From contig JASANE010028039.1 of assembly GCA_030248225.1 (NCBI GenBank), forward strand, positions 46,948 to 110,947: a stretch of 64,000 nucleotides of DNA, written 5' to 3'. The notes beneath the pieces were generated by a model. The model saw only the letters and a list, made by a program, of their open reading frames with translations. It was not told the origin of the DNA and did no database searches. The DNA comes from Trileptium ribeirensis (taxonomy: Eukaryota; Nematoda; Enoplea; Enoplida; Thoracostomopsidae). Positions 1 to 11,579 of the stretch are shown here, in pieces. Numbering within the stretch: position 1 is the stretch's first letter; each line of letters starts with the position of its first letter. The translations under genes and the position numbers were made by a program.

Positions 1-903
1 TTCCTGGTCAGTGATCAGGGACATTGTTTAGGCTACCATTGCCCGTCAGCTAGATGGTATTGATGATAACTTTGTGATCACAATGATATAAATGAGATAT
101 ATAACTGTTATACTGCTCTCACAGTTTCAATAAATATAGCTCATTCATTACGAAGAAAGCAGCTTTACGCTGCGTTGCAGATGTTACATTACTTCAATGT
201 ACACTGATTCACAAAGTTCAGAATCGCACTGGCTGGTGCTTGACGCAATGTTTAGGCTACCATTGCCCCTCAGCTAGATGGTATTGATGATAACTTTGTG
301 ATCACAATGATATAAATGAGATATATAACTGTTATACTGCTCTCACAGTTTCAATAAATATAGTTCATTACGAAGAAAGCAGCTTTACGCTGCGTTGCAG
401 ATGTTACATTACTTCAATGTATACTGATTCACAAAGTTCAGAATCGCACTGGCTGGTGCTTGACGCAATTTATGTTAGCCAAGCTTACAGCTAAGTATTT
501 CTAAATAGCCCATACTCTGTTATCGAGTTGGACTTATTTTAACATACCCTGCAGACTCCTGAACATGTAAAATAGCTGCTACAAGCATCGACCTGGCTTT
601 GTTTTGTTAACACTCACTGGCAGGTTAAGATAAAAAATTCCTACTAAAATTTTGTGCCCTACTTACGTTTCATACGGCTAATTGCTGAGTTAATATTTTC
701 TGTTGCTTGGTTGTATTGGAATGCTTTGCTCATTGTATACATATATATCATAATATGTCTGGGCCACAATGAAGCAGAAATGTGGAAAATTTCAAACAAA
801 ATTCTAAAACCTGAATTCCGGTTGGGGTATGGTTTTTGCCTTTTGCCGGAACCGCCAACCGGAACACAATTTTCGTCGGAACCGAAATTCCGGTTACTCA
901 CTG
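1..903 (+). mobile_element. hAT-like non-autonomous transposon, copy A (left end missing)
   Basis: This matches the right part of the complete copy at 27443-28612 in the same orientation and ends in the same CCGG-rich terminal block (about 810-903, finishing CGGTTACTCACTG). The left terminal repeat lies outside the window, so the left target duplication cannot be checked. There is no transposase frame. Compared with the complete copy it carries an internal tandem duplication at 25-469. The next 8 bases after the element, CTTTCTAG, are the expected right target duplication. Confidence 0.75.
25..469. repeat. Tandem duplication inside transposon copy A
   Basis: Two nearly identical units, 25-248 (224 bases) and 249-469 (221 bases), both start TGTTTAGGCTACCATTGCCC and end GCTTGACGCAAT. 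The copies at 15.6 and 27.4 kb have this segment once, so the duplication happened in this copy. Confidence 0.9.
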
Positions 904-1139
904 CTTTCTAGTTAAGAAACTAGAATATTGAAAGCATTTTTTGACAAATTAATGGCCTCGAGTAGTAATAATACACATTGACTAATTAAATTCTACCGCA
1001 GCTGGGTGGCTGCTTATTGATTGTAACAGCAAAAAGTAAATAATAACCAAAACAACTCATAGTCACAACAACGCAACATTACAGTAAAACACGCAATGTA
1101 TAGCAAGTGTCCTAACAAAAACGAAAACTCATTATAGAC

Positions 1140-1640
1140 TGCTTATATTTCGACTATATATATATATATATTAATTATAGACTGCTTATATTTCGACTAT
1201 ATATATATATTACAAATCCTAAGTAAAATCAAGTGAGCTAAGATGAAATACGCCTTTTCAGTACATAAACAAAAATATTCAACAAAAATAACGAAAACAA
1301 TGGTGTAAATGATTGAAAATCACGAAAAATGCTATTATAAAATCCTAATTAACGTGGCGGTACGGTTATCTCCCAGGTAAGCTGAAAGGGAAAATCCAGG
1401 GCTTAATATTACTGCTTATATTTAGACTATGACTATGACAAATCCTACGTAAAATCAAGTGCGCTCTGCAAAAATACGCCTTTTCAGTACTTCACCAAAA
1501 ATATGCAACAAAAATAACGAAAACAATGACGTAAATGATTGAAAAACAAGAAAAAAATCCAATTATAAAAGCCTGGTTGTGCTGAGAGTACGGTTATCCC
1601 CCAAAAAAACTGAGAAGGAAATTCCACCCACGCTGGAGCT
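1140..1640 (+). repeat. Short TA tract and a two-unit repeat of about 227 bases
   Basis: A 40-base unit ending in a TA run is doubled at about 1130-1212. It leads into a longer unit (ACTGCTTATATTT, then CAAATCCTA, ACGCCTTTTCAGTAC, ACGGTTATC) present at about 1180-1405 and again at 1408-1635. Related copies occur at about 19195-19420 and 44385-44640. No coding sequence is apparent. Confidence 0.65.
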
Positions 1641-2608
1641 GGAGGCCCCCGGGTAAAATTTTGGTCTGTAGAGACACCAGCCATAAACCCTTGAAAGACC
1701 GTTTAAATAGTATATCTGCATCATATCTTCTTGATTGTCCCGGATAGCGGTGTCCTACAAGTTCCCAATAATGTCACTCATCAATGATTTCCGCCGTTTA
1801 TTATTTTGAGCGACTTATATCAAGTAACACAAATTAAAAGCATAACAAAGCCAAGTTGGTCTGTAGACAGTAACACCTTTCCATTCAACATATAGAAACT
1901 CCTATTATGTACGACTATAAAGATCCCGAAAATAATGTATGACCAACCAACAGAGGAAAATATATACAAGCTAAATACAAATTATTGAGAAAATCTGGCT
2001 TTTCAAGCTTAAAACCCAGAAAAAGTTCGATTTTAGTTCTTTTGGAAGTTATCCAAGGCAAACAAAGTAGTCAATGTACCGGAAGACCAGTACAGACCAC
2101 TCTAAACCTACTGAAAGCAATGAATACATAACCAACTCAATACAGGGTATTCTGGAAAATAGGCTAGTCAACCCAGACGCCCAGAAATTCCTGAAAATTT
2201 AGGATATTGACATTCTAGATCACCAAAACTATTGCATTCGACGTGTTTCATAACCCATTACACATTCGTAAGGTAGAAAGAAACAATACCATGCCGAAAT
2301 TTGAAAAATGTTATTATCGGCTAAGGGAAAGAGGTCCCGGCCTCTCCGCAGAACCAAAATTTAACCCGGGGGTTTTGAGCTTGTGTTCCCGGTTCACTGT
2401 GGTGGGCACGGTAAGTACCTTAAGAAATTTCCCCATCTAGCTGAGGAAGCGACCCCCGTCAATTGGGGCATGTATATTGTTTTTTGTATCATGTCAATTA
2501 TTTCCCTACTGAAAATTCGTTTTTCTGCTGACCACGCTCCATTTCACTTATGACTCGAAACATATTATGCAGTAATATTGAATTTTATTGCACAATTTGA
2601 ATGGATCA
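1641..2608. other. No gene recognised
   Basis: AT-rich sequence without an exon-like frame or recognised element. Around 2325-2440 a GC-richer piece (ACCAAAATTTAACCCGGGGG) resembles the end of the repeat unit at 1600-1670 in inverted form, so part of this stretch is probably old repeat. Confidence 0.5.
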
Positions 2609-4395
2609 ACGTCGGAACAATGACCGCCAAAACCCAGAGCACAAGGAATCTTTCAAGAAACGTACAATTAGCATTGTTTGTAACATTGTAGAATAGAGCG
2701 AAGACTTGGAAACTCAATGACGGGAGTTATAATGGCGCGAGCGGGCACAAACTGAAACGTTATCGGAATTGTGATCAGCGGACTGTTACGAAACCCTATC
2801 ACAGAGATCAATCGAGTCAGCGACCGACACGCAACCGAGCTGTCCACAAAACGAGAACGATATTTTTAGACACAGCTCGAAATATTTATCGGCACATTTG
2901 ACGCAAGCTTCACATCGGTGATGATTTGAATGTGCACCGGCCAGCGACGAGCATCGAACGGATACAAGCGAACCTTCGGCGAACGTAAAGATGACAGCGA
3001 GCGAATACTGGAATTCGGTGGTCTCGCAGTTGCAAACCCATTTCGACGGAAAGGGCAGTCACAGCTCATCAGCTGGGCCACGCGGTCCAATTCGGCTCGT
3101 GAGACGAAATACCTAAGGCTGGTCCCTAATTTAAAATTTATTGTGTCGGACAACATCGCATCTCAGGCCTATCGCTCTCAACTTCACCCATATCCCGCCT
3201 CACAGAGGATCAAGCGGTGGTGAATGTCGTCGAAAAAGGTAGCTTTTTCGGCTGCCAAAGTAGCTTTCTCAGCCGCCACGAATGCAAATCAAACGGCAAC
3301 CGATATACATTCATACGATGTATACTCAGCATCACGATTAAAATCTTTGAGATAATCATCGACACCCGCCTACGACGGTATTGTCAAATTTTCGCAGAAG
3401 TAATACACATTCGTGAAAGGGTGTGGAACCACTGATGCCATCCACGCCGTCCGACTGCTGACAGGACGCCATCATGAGAAACTAAAAACCACACACGTTT
3501 TGACAAAAACGTTTCATCGCGTGCCTCACGACTTCGTTAGTCTGCCGCTCCGGTTGCAATGGGTTGCAGAACAATAGCTCCTTGAGCCAAACTTCTTTAC
3601 AATGGCGCCACAACGCCACTACGATGCGCTGCCAGCATAACAGATCCCATTGCTGTTCGAATTGCCTTCGAGCAGGAAGGATACGCCTCTTATATAAGGC
3701 CCTCTGCGCGGATGGAGTCATCTCTGTCAGCAAAACCATGTTGGGTCAATCACTCAACTACTCACAAACAATAGGTCAGCCAGTCAATCAACCGCTTTTA
3801 AATTTAACGAAAACACAATGCATGCATTGCGCCACGCACTAACGGCACGAGCATAGTCGCACAAGCGCCCCTCGTCAATACCACAGAGTTTCGGTACCTC
3901 AGTCCTCGCGTGGAGAATCGTACTTATACAATCTGGACGTGTTAACGCCGCGCGGAGAAGGTGCAGTCAGGTTACTGGTGTATTATGAGATCGAAAATTT
4001 CCACTCTTGCTAAAATCGAAAGTGCATCGCACAGTCATCGACCAGTCGAGCTCTACCGATGAGTGGTGTAGGCCAGCAACAAAAAGCACGACCGCATATT
4101 ACGATGAGAATGGAAATTCGTCGCTGGGCATTGGGAGTCACGTTATTTTATCACGCCAGAAACGTTGACGTGCTAAAACGCCACCATTAAATCGTCTTGA
4201 TCAATGAAAAAAGCTCGGACCTTAGCCACCACGCTTGCGGGCCAAGAAGATTGCGGAAAATGGATGACTCGATTTCATTCGTGAAAACATGCAACTCGTT
4301 GCCGATGCCTCTGCTGATGCTACAAACCGAGCATGTTGGAGAATGCAATACTGAAAGACGGACAGTGCACTGACGCGGGACTAACACCAGGTAAA
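2609..4395 (+). pseudogene. RTE-like non-LTR retrotransposon remnant (endonuclease + reverse transcriptase)
   Basis: Pieces of one long ORF2-type protein are readable in order in changing frames. NVGTMT near 2609 is the start of an AP endonuclease. VISGLLRNPITEINRVSD lies around 2775-2820. GDDLN is at 2917-2931, and an endonuclease C-terminal piece with DDSERILEF and QSQLISW lies at 2985-3080. RT block pieces follow: LSITIKIFE (about 3327) and GCGTTDAIHAVRLL (about 3420), with RVPHDF near 3515. The end of the protein, QVTGVL (about 3970), AENMQLVADA-type text and CWRMQY (about 4340), stops near 4390. Family knowledge: this is the layout of RTE-clade elements. The catalytic Asp of RT block A is missing and the YADD region is deleted. 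At least six frame changes or stops make it dead. Confidence 0.7.
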
Positions 4396-5705
4396 AGGAC
4401 GATATGTTATAATCATTTTTGTTATGACGAACATTTTTGATGTCATCACAAAAGAAATGGGGGTGTTGAGTAGTTTACCTGGGGAAACCAAAATTTACGT
4501 CTGGGCCATGAAATCCTGGGAAAGCTATGAAATCCGGTCCTAACCCATCTGTCTCGAAGCCAATGACAGCGGCCCACGGAGTGGTTCCTAGAAAAATTAC
4601 GTTAGACAACGTTGTAGATCCAATCCTGCAAATTCCTAGTGACCTCCAGTTTTGGAAGCGACGCCTCTATATGAAGATATGTATATGGTACAAGAAACGG
4701 AAGCAGCCGAATAACCATATTTGACTCTTCAAAACGAATTTTCGGTATTTTTTGACATGAAACATGAAGTTGATGGTCGTATCGTCATCACTTTTTTCAT
4801 ATAGAACAAAAAAATTATCAAAATTCATCAACCAGACGGTTAATTATGCATTACTTCTCTCACTCCATTTCAATTTCTCATAACAAGTCTATTTAGATGT
4901 TGTAACAGCGCGGGAAATTGCAAACGTCGGTTGCATGCATACCTGTCACCACATAAACACATCACCGAAGCCAGCTATGCGTACAAACAATATTTCATGC
5001 ATCTAGCCGCAATTTCAAGAATAAGCAACAGTCAACCCAGTGATGCAACCAGACCAGTAAGGAAAGATACCCACCCCTCAAGACAAAGGGGCTGGGCTGA
5101 CACGGATCGGAACATGCTCGAAAGTTTTACACGGTGATGGCGAAGTTTTTTCTAATCTTTTTTGCTTTCCATGAACTCTTGGCATTTGCTACCTCGACTG
5201 CAGTTAGTATTTATTGCATCAAGCGAGAAGTTCTACAATCTTGGCATTTATCTGGTTTTTGTGTATGTAAAAACATTCATTTTGCGCAAATTTAGGTTGT
5301 TATCACTGGACAATAACTAGATGCTGCGCTAGGGCCATTACTAACATTTAGGTCCAACGCAACGGATAAGTAATAATTTCAATTAATTGACATAAATTAT
5401 TCATAGCTGCACTTTAAGTACATTGGAATATTCTTTGCAACGTTACAGACAACAGCACTAACATTGGGGCGTTCTGATTCAGAAAATACTCCTTAGTTCA
5501 TAGATTATACATGAATATAGGCATGAATCTAACAGTATCCAATTATCGCAAAATCCACGTGGTAAAAACCTGAATAGAACAATTCAAAACCATGAATTTT
5601 GACAACGAAATATACACAAATATTGGCCGACAATATTGCTTTTAGCTATCCATGTTGTAGTTTGGACGACGTTAGGAAAATACAGACTGTATAATATACT
5701 GGACT
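4396..5705. other. No gene recognised; one repeat fragment
   Basis: About 4530-4640 resembles the block at 26930-27010 (GCGGCCCA, GGAGTGGT, GTTGTAGATC), a piece of the composite repeat described at 26711-27330. The rest is AT-rich with no exon-like frame that I could support. Confidence 0.5.
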
Positions 5706-6018
5706 CTTGAAATTGGGAAGATGGGATGTGCCCCCTGGCAAAAACCAGGTGCCTTCTGCCAAAATTTTATGCCCCCTCGGTTCATCGCCTTTTAGCAAAT
5801 TTTTTTGTTTCTACTCGGTAAAACCACCCCCAAATGACATAAGATTTGTACTAAAATTTCATCCTGAAGCCAAAAATATCGTAAATTTCAGCAAAATTTG
5901 CTTCGTTATCACTTCTTCTCTCCACCAAAAGCGTTTTCCTCTTGGCAAAATGCCCCCCCGGTTCGGAACCAGAGGGCCCGGCTTCATGCCCCTGGCAAAA
6001 CATTCATGGAATGGAGAG
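5706..6018 (+). repeat. CCTGGCAAAA repeat, copy 1
   Basis: This unit has a CCCCTGGCAAAA motif at both ends, a middle part reading TGTACTAAAATT..CTGAAG, CTCTCCA(C/T)CAAAAGCGTTTT and CTCTTGGCAAAATG, then GGTTCGGAACCAG. A second copy lies at 11580-11840 in the same orientation. The 118-codon reading frame over it follows the repeat and is not taken as a gene. Confidence 0.6.
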
Positions 6019-6628
6019 CGCAAATATATACAGGTTCTAGGTATACCCGTTGTCAAAATTTAAACTAAACACCGGCCGTTATCCTCAAGGTACAACAACA
6101 GCAATTGACCCAAAAGTGTTGTTTTTAGTTACTCAATGGGTTATCGGATTGACGTAAGACCTGCAGTTGCAATAGCAGAGACCCCTAGACTGTAAAAATT
6201 TTTGTAATGTCACTTTAGATCAAAGTTACTTTACACAAAGTTGGACCAGCGAATGGTCGAATCATTGGGCAAATACAATATAACCGTAGCGGTAATAGCG
6301 CAGACAAAATCTCAGCAGATGCGATATTTGTGGAATAAGTTGCGTACCAGTAAAATCGTATAACCATGTGCCAGTAAAAATGTCCAAAAATTGTGATCAG
6401 CAACTCTAGATAAAAAGAACACATCTAAGCAAAGACGTGCTGTATTTTATAATAAAAATAATAGCGATGTATATAAACAAGATGATTTCCACAACACTGG
6501 ACAAAATCGAAATTGTGTTAATACAATACTGCATGTGGGCCCACAATATGATGACCCTTAATATGATAAGTTCAATGTATACCAAATTCCCAAAAAGCTA
6601 TATTACATTCAAGTCACATGTAATGTAG

Positions 6629-6905
6629 CTAGTAGGAAGCATAAACAGCTAAATGATCCTTTGTAATTTTTCGTTTAATAATTTCATCGAGGTTTATTCC
6701 TTCCAGTTGAAGGCAAGGTTTGTAATTCCAATTAGAACTAGTAACATAAACAGCTAAATGATCCTTTGTAATTTTTCGTTTAATAATTTCATCGAGGTTT
6801 ATTCCTTCCAGTTGAAGGCAAGGTTTGTAATTCCAATTAGAACTAGTAACTCGCAAGCGATCGCTTAACGGAGCGAGTGTGGTTTCACTTTCATCAATTT
6901 CATTT
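6629..6905 (-). CDS. Exon 18 (terminal) of the split host gene
   Basis: Acceptor ATGTTTTTCAG, then 277 bases open to TAG at 6629-6631. The first base completes a codon begun in exon 17 (entry phase 2). The peptide starts NEIDESETTLAPLSDRLR and then carries a 35-residue unit (beginning VTSSNWNYKPCLQLEG, ending ITKDHLAVY) twice, followed by ASY and the stop. The repeat is exact at DNA level (6641-6850). No AATAAA was seen downstream. In AT-rich DNA 92 open codons behind a strong acceptor are unlikely by chance. The piece CACTCGCTCCG is also seen in intronic repeats, so a repeat contribution is possible. Confidence 0.6.
6641..6850. repeat. Exact 105-base tandem duplication inside exon 18
   Basis: Units 6641-6745 and 6746-6850 are identical by eye over all 105 bases. 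The length is a multiple of three, so the minus-strand frame is kept and 35 residues are doubled. Identity of the copies implies a recent event, or a collapse or expansion artefact in assembly. Confidence 0.9.
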
Positions 6906-9168
6906 CTGAAAAACATTTCTGTTCCCGCCTGCATGACATTGAAAATCTACGACATGATCATATTATATCACTTTTCTATACAATATTTGTGACTATGTAA
7001 CATTCATGACTATGTTTCGGAATATTATATACTATCCTGGCTTTTGTCAGCCTTTTAACAAAAAAGCGCGTAACAAATTATGGAAGTGATAAATGAAACA
7101 AGGTACTTTACTGAAGTAAAACATGGGTATATATACAAGACGAGTGATGCAATAAATATTGCATCATAATAATTGTTACATCATGTGTAGGCGGAATGCC
7201 ACGTGATTTGTCACTATTGTATCACGAAATATTGCATCAGATTGCGTCATGTTCTAGAAGGGACCGTTCTTCTGGTAGTCCCTACAAAATGTTATTATCA
7301 TTATCAGTTTATTTAATCACCTGTAACAGACCGTGTTTGATGTATACACCACCCTAAACCTCTTGGACCCTGCATCCATTGAACATCCTAAAATCTTGTC
7401 GACCCTAAACATATCACAAACAATTGACAACGCACCAAGTATTTGTACTGGTCTCAAGATAACCAAACTATCGTATTCAGTCTGCTGAAAAACTTTATGC
7501 ACAATAGATGACCTGTACGCAACACGTAACCAAACTATGTTCTGAAGATAGACTATGTTCTTGAAATGGGGTTCATTGACTCTAAAGCCATTGAAAACTC
7601 ATAAAAGGGCTTGAAATATGCAGCCTCTCAAATAATTCTATTCAGCGTTCAGAAATATCTATATGCAGACCATTCTCGATACCCTGCACGCAATACATAA
7701 CCAACCTCTTGAAAATAGACTTTCGGCCGAATAAATAATCGGGTTCGTCGACCGTAAAACACTCGAAACCCTATGAAAAGGTGCCGGTCAAGTCCGACTA
7801 TAGACAGCAAAACCATCGTATCCAGCGTTGATAACCCAAACGGCACTCAAGGTAAGGTAAAAACACGCGATAACATGTCAAAAATTGAAAAATCGCTATT
7901 TCTGGCAATGGGTCGATGAACTATATTCAGACCCACAGCCGCCCATGTCAGCAAAGCTATAGATCTCCATGAGCTGATTCTGCATGTCGTCTTCTTTTTG
8001 GTTGTCGTGAGACATAAGCAGTGAAACAATGGTAATTGTATTGCCAGATTTGGTAAAGAAGCCTTCGAAACCTGTTTTTTTACCAATTTGACCCCGAAGA
8101 AGAGGACAGAGCTGTTCAAGGTCAACTAAAGCGAAAGTCCTCCTTTTGCTATAGAATTTATGATATTTTCGTATAGATATGTATTTACATAAGTAGAAAT
8201 TTAATATTGGTGTACACTATATAAATAATAATTATAATTGTATAAACTAATATTGTATGAATTTTCTTTGAGAAAAACTTCTTTAGTCATAGTTTGATCG
8301 GACGCGATTTAATCTAAGCGATTGAAGTTTGTCTCTGGAAACGTTTTTAGTCCTGGTTTGACCGGATGCCATTTTAGGCGATCGAAATTTATCTTTGGGA
8401 ATAAGTATTTAGTCCTAGTTTGACCGGATGTGAGTTTAATCCATCGAAGTTTGTCTTTGGAAAAAAATTTAGTCCTGGTTTGATCGACTGCGATTTAATC
8501 TAGAATAATTTAGAATAACAGAATATATACCGAAATCAATCAATCCGAAGACGAGTTATGAATGACATAGACAAAAAAGAAATTTTTACTAATTCCCTAT
8601 GTGGAAATTCTGCTCGCTTCGTTTCAATTCTATCAACTACGCTGTGTCAGGCAGTTAGAACCTCGCATACAGATGTATCTCCTCATGATATAGCGTTAAT
8701 CAGGTAGTTCTTAGACCAACAAAAATTTTATTAGAAAATTATGTAGTGGGAAAGCCAAATTTCGTGGTTGTGGCATTTTTAGGAACCCCACCCCACAAAT
8801 GACCACATACAAGTGCTCTTCAAGAATACAATGCTAAAGTAACTTAGTGTGCTCACAATTTACAGTCAACTCCATCTCTAAAATGAAATCGTTTGCTTAA
8901 GTATTTGGTATTCTAAAGGTGTCTCTATTTTAAACTTGTAAAATTGCGAAATTGATTTTTAAGTTTCATGCATGCGCACGAAACTCCTTTTACCGCTATT
9001 CGTGTTTCATTATAGCTATGGAGCCTAAAATTCGGCATTGCTTAGGCACCGGTGCTAATGCTACAACAGACCGTTTGGAAAAGCTAAACCCAAAACAATG
9101 GTTTTAACTCAACCAAATACAGAGATGAAGCGCAAAGATAATATATTTTGAAAAAAGTACTTAAATTA
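6906..9168 (-). other. Intron 17 of the split gene; repeats
   Basis: About 2.3 kb between exons 17 and 18. It holds a copy of the composite repeat (7320-8120). Around 8270-8510 lie four loose copies of a TTAGTCCTGGTTTGACCGGATG-type unit about 70 bases apart. A short open stretch behind an acceptor (7237-7281, reading GLPEERSLLEHDAI then stop) could be an alternative end but is not supported further. Confidence 0.45.
7320..8120 (-). repeat. Composite repeat family, minus-oriented copy
   Basis: This carries, inverted, the approximately 170-base units seen plus-oriented at 13935-14330 (GTATTGCGTGCAGGGTATCGAGAATGG-type text). It also carries a block at 7880-8120 (ATTTCTGGCAATGGGTCGA, GATCTCCATGAGCTGATTCTG, GTCGTGAGACAT) shared with 26880-27120. 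Copies differ by many substitutions, so they are old. The minus-strand frames over it are read as repeat, not gene. Confidence 0.55.
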
Positions 9169-9174
9169 TTTATT
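9169..9174 (-). promoter_or_regulatory. AATAAA, possible alternative polyadenylation signal
   Basis: AATAAA on the minus strand lies 8 bases past an in-frame TAA at 9182-9184 that is reached if exon 17 is not spliced out at its donor. It would give a shorter transcript ending after exon 17. Only the motif and the spacing support it. Confidence 0.35.
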
Positions 9175-9185
9175 TAATAAATTAC

Positions 9186-9277
9186 AGCAAGTCGAATAGA
9201 AATAAAAGCAAATGTTTCCCGAATGGATGTTGAGCCGTTGTTAATTTTGTAAATATTTTAATTGAATCTGCGAGTAA
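9186..9277 (-). CDS. Exon 17 of the split host gene
   Basis: Acceptor AATTATTTACAG, then 92 open bases (phase 0 in, phase 2 out) to donor GCT|GTAATTT. The peptide begins LLADSIKIFTKLTTAQ and ends in the hydrophobic KHLLLFLFDL. The exit phase is exactly what exon 18 needs. If the donor is ignored, the frame runs two codons further to TAA at 9182 followed by AATAAA, so this can also be read as a terminal exon. I favour splicing because exon 18 otherwise has no partner. Confidence 0.5.
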
Positions 9278-9397
9278 CTGTAAATAATTATTGTCTGCTA
9301 TAGCTCAGATTAGTTACATTATGATACAAAAAATTATTGCCACGCCATGTGTGCCGCATCTTAGACAACTAAAGCGAATCGACAAAACCACTCTTAC

Positions 9398-9532
9398 AAT
9401 ATCTTTGGTGATAGACGTGCGCTTGACAACATTTTGACCGCCTTCAGACATCTGCTCAACGACCAGTTTTGTGACTTTGGTGATACGATAACGAGAATTA
9501 TTGATGTCTTCGTAATTATTGTCAGTACTTCC
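9398..9532 (-). CDS. Exon 16 of the split host gene
   Basis: Acceptor TTTTTCAAATCAG, 135 bases (45 codons, phase 0 to 0), donor ATT|GTAAGAGT. The peptide begins GSTDNNYEDINNSRYRI and ends NVVKRTSITKDI. It is charged and hydrophilic with no membrane segment. The length is an exact multiple of three, and both splice sites are good. This is one of the best-supported exons in the window. No domain recognised. Confidence 0.75.
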
Positions 9533-10196
9533 CTGATTTGAAAAAGTTGCAATCACTTTAAAATAAAAGTAAATAAAACAGAAGCAATCCGGTTTGCGAA
9601 ACAAACTATATAATAATATTGTAGGGCGTGCTCACGTTGCATCCGATCCCATGAGATAGCGCATGCACATTAAATTTAGTACAATCCAAGCAGGTTACAG
9701 TGTGAAAAAATACACACAAGTCTAAGCGCACAATTTGGCCCCATCGAATTGGATGCAATGTTAGCAAGAGAATTGTGTGTTAATATTAATTATTATGGAA
9801 ACTATTGCAAATATGACAATATAATTCTAAAATCAGCGTATTTTTTAAATTTGGAGGACCATCATGGTTACAAATAAGAACGATACACTTGACTAAATGA
9901 CGAACTCGAAAAGGATATAAGCTTATTGCAGAAAAAAACAAATCCAAATTAGTTTAGTGATTCTTAACGTGTAACGAGAGAAACTCCGAATGCTCTAAGC
10001 GAAAATAAATTGATAAGAAGCGATTTTAATAAACGAACTCAACTCAAATTTTCGATTATATTGAAACGTCTACAAGCAATCAAAAGCATTTAACCTATAC
10101 AAGTTAAGGCCAACAGGGTACGAACATTGGCATAAGTGTCCACATACATAGCACAGTTACTAGCGGAACACAGGCTGTAAAGTAGATACCGGAACT

Positions 10197-10562
10197 GACC
10201 TGTCCACAGCCATCCGAAGAGTGGGGACTTCGGGGCCCCATGTTCATTCTCGGGGGAAATTAAAAGTGGAGGGAATAAATTTTGCTTAAAAATACGAAGT
10301 ATTTTCATGTTTTCATGCATTTTTACTACCGTGAATGTATTTTCAAGCTCAATGCAAACGATATTTTAGCATTATAAATAGTGGCAATTAATGTTTAAAA
10401 AAACAATTTGCAAACAAAAAACATAAATTTTCAGACATTAAAAACTTTGGAATTAGTTGAACATGGGGGTTTCGGCCGAGTGGGGGGACAGACATGGGGC
10501 AAAATCTCACGAACATGGGGGTATTTGGAAAGTGGGGGTCCCGCAACTGTGGACAGGCCAGC
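10197..10562. mobile_element. Possible small inverted-repeat element (MITE-like)
   Basis: CCTGTCCACAG near 10199 is matched by its reverse complement CTGTGGACAGG near 10549. Both ends continue into similar G-rich text (CATGGGGG-type). No target duplication is visible and the ends are not exact, so transposon origin is a guess. Confidence 0.3.
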
Positions 10563-10762
10563 GGAGTAGTAACAGCGAGTTACGACTCAGAATATCTGAC
10601 TTACATAATACTGAACTGTGCAAAGAACCTTAAATCAAACGTAATACCAAATAACTTAACAGCTTAACACGAGATTAACGTTCCTGGATTTTATCCAGCC
10701 CCTTCCTCGCCACAGCCACAGTTTTCGGAGAAACTGTATGTTACTGAAAATTACTTACTCAC

Positions 10763-10793
10763 CGCTTAGGATAGTCATTTCAATCACCGACAT
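10763..10793 (-). CDS. Isolated ATG exon-like piece with strong donor
   Basis: ATG, ten codons (MSVIEMTILS plus one base), then a perfect donor GTGAGTAAGT. There is no acceptor upstream in frame, so it would be a first exon. Its exit phase (1) does not fit exon 16 (phase 0), so it is not part of the main chain. It could start an alternative transcript through an unseen exon, or be chance. Confidence 0.25.
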
Positions 10794-11579
10794 TTTATTT
10801 CATTTTTCGTTAAACTTTATTAACTACTTTAGAGCTCTGCGTTCAAAAGTGTTTAATTTTATCTTTAAAAGTCCTCTGTTATTGAATCAGACTTAGTACA
10901 ATGTGACAAAATTGCAACGAAGGGAGAGTAAAAAGTTGTCAAGCGGTTACTAACCGAAAATTAACACTACGGACTTCCGTTAGTTCAAAATGATATTTTG
11001 TGCTGCTAACCAGTATTTTAACGCAATTATACCCTAAACCTTGGCCACCTGACTCGTTTATAAACCAGAAACTGATTAATAAAATAAAACAGAAAACTTA
11101 ACTAAACAAACGTTAGCAATAAAGCTAACAAACAGAAAACCATCCAACCGAATGCTTTCGGGGTGGCAAAATAGATCTTTTGACTTCCAAGTGAAATTCA
11201 TGGCTCAAAAATAATTATCAAAACCTGGGAAGCCTTTATCATATGACGTAAACTTGCAGTAAACTACGAAATAACAAAATGTGCAACATTATTGAAATAG
11301 CGTAAGCCGTTACAAAACTCTTACAATCTACAAAACGACGCATAGCAGAAACAAAAAATTAAGCGCATTCAATCGCGATCAGAAAATGAAACCAAAATAT
11401 AGATGAGCGAGGACACAGCTAGCTAGATGCTCCACCGTATTGGGGCAGTGATGATGTCCCCATAGAGGTGGAGGACGTCGAGATTTTCGAGCACCCATGA
11501 GTTCGCCCCGCTCCAGTTTGGCACCAGCACCCTTTTGAATGAAATCATAGTAGCACCAAGGCTTAACCGAATATAATTA

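Noticed and set aside
5707..6063. 118-codon plus frame
   Set aside because: It coincides with a dispersed repeat whose second copy is shifted and stopped.
8860..8900. 14-base minus micro-exon with AG and GT borders
   Set aside because: The frame required by exon 16 meets TGA inside it.
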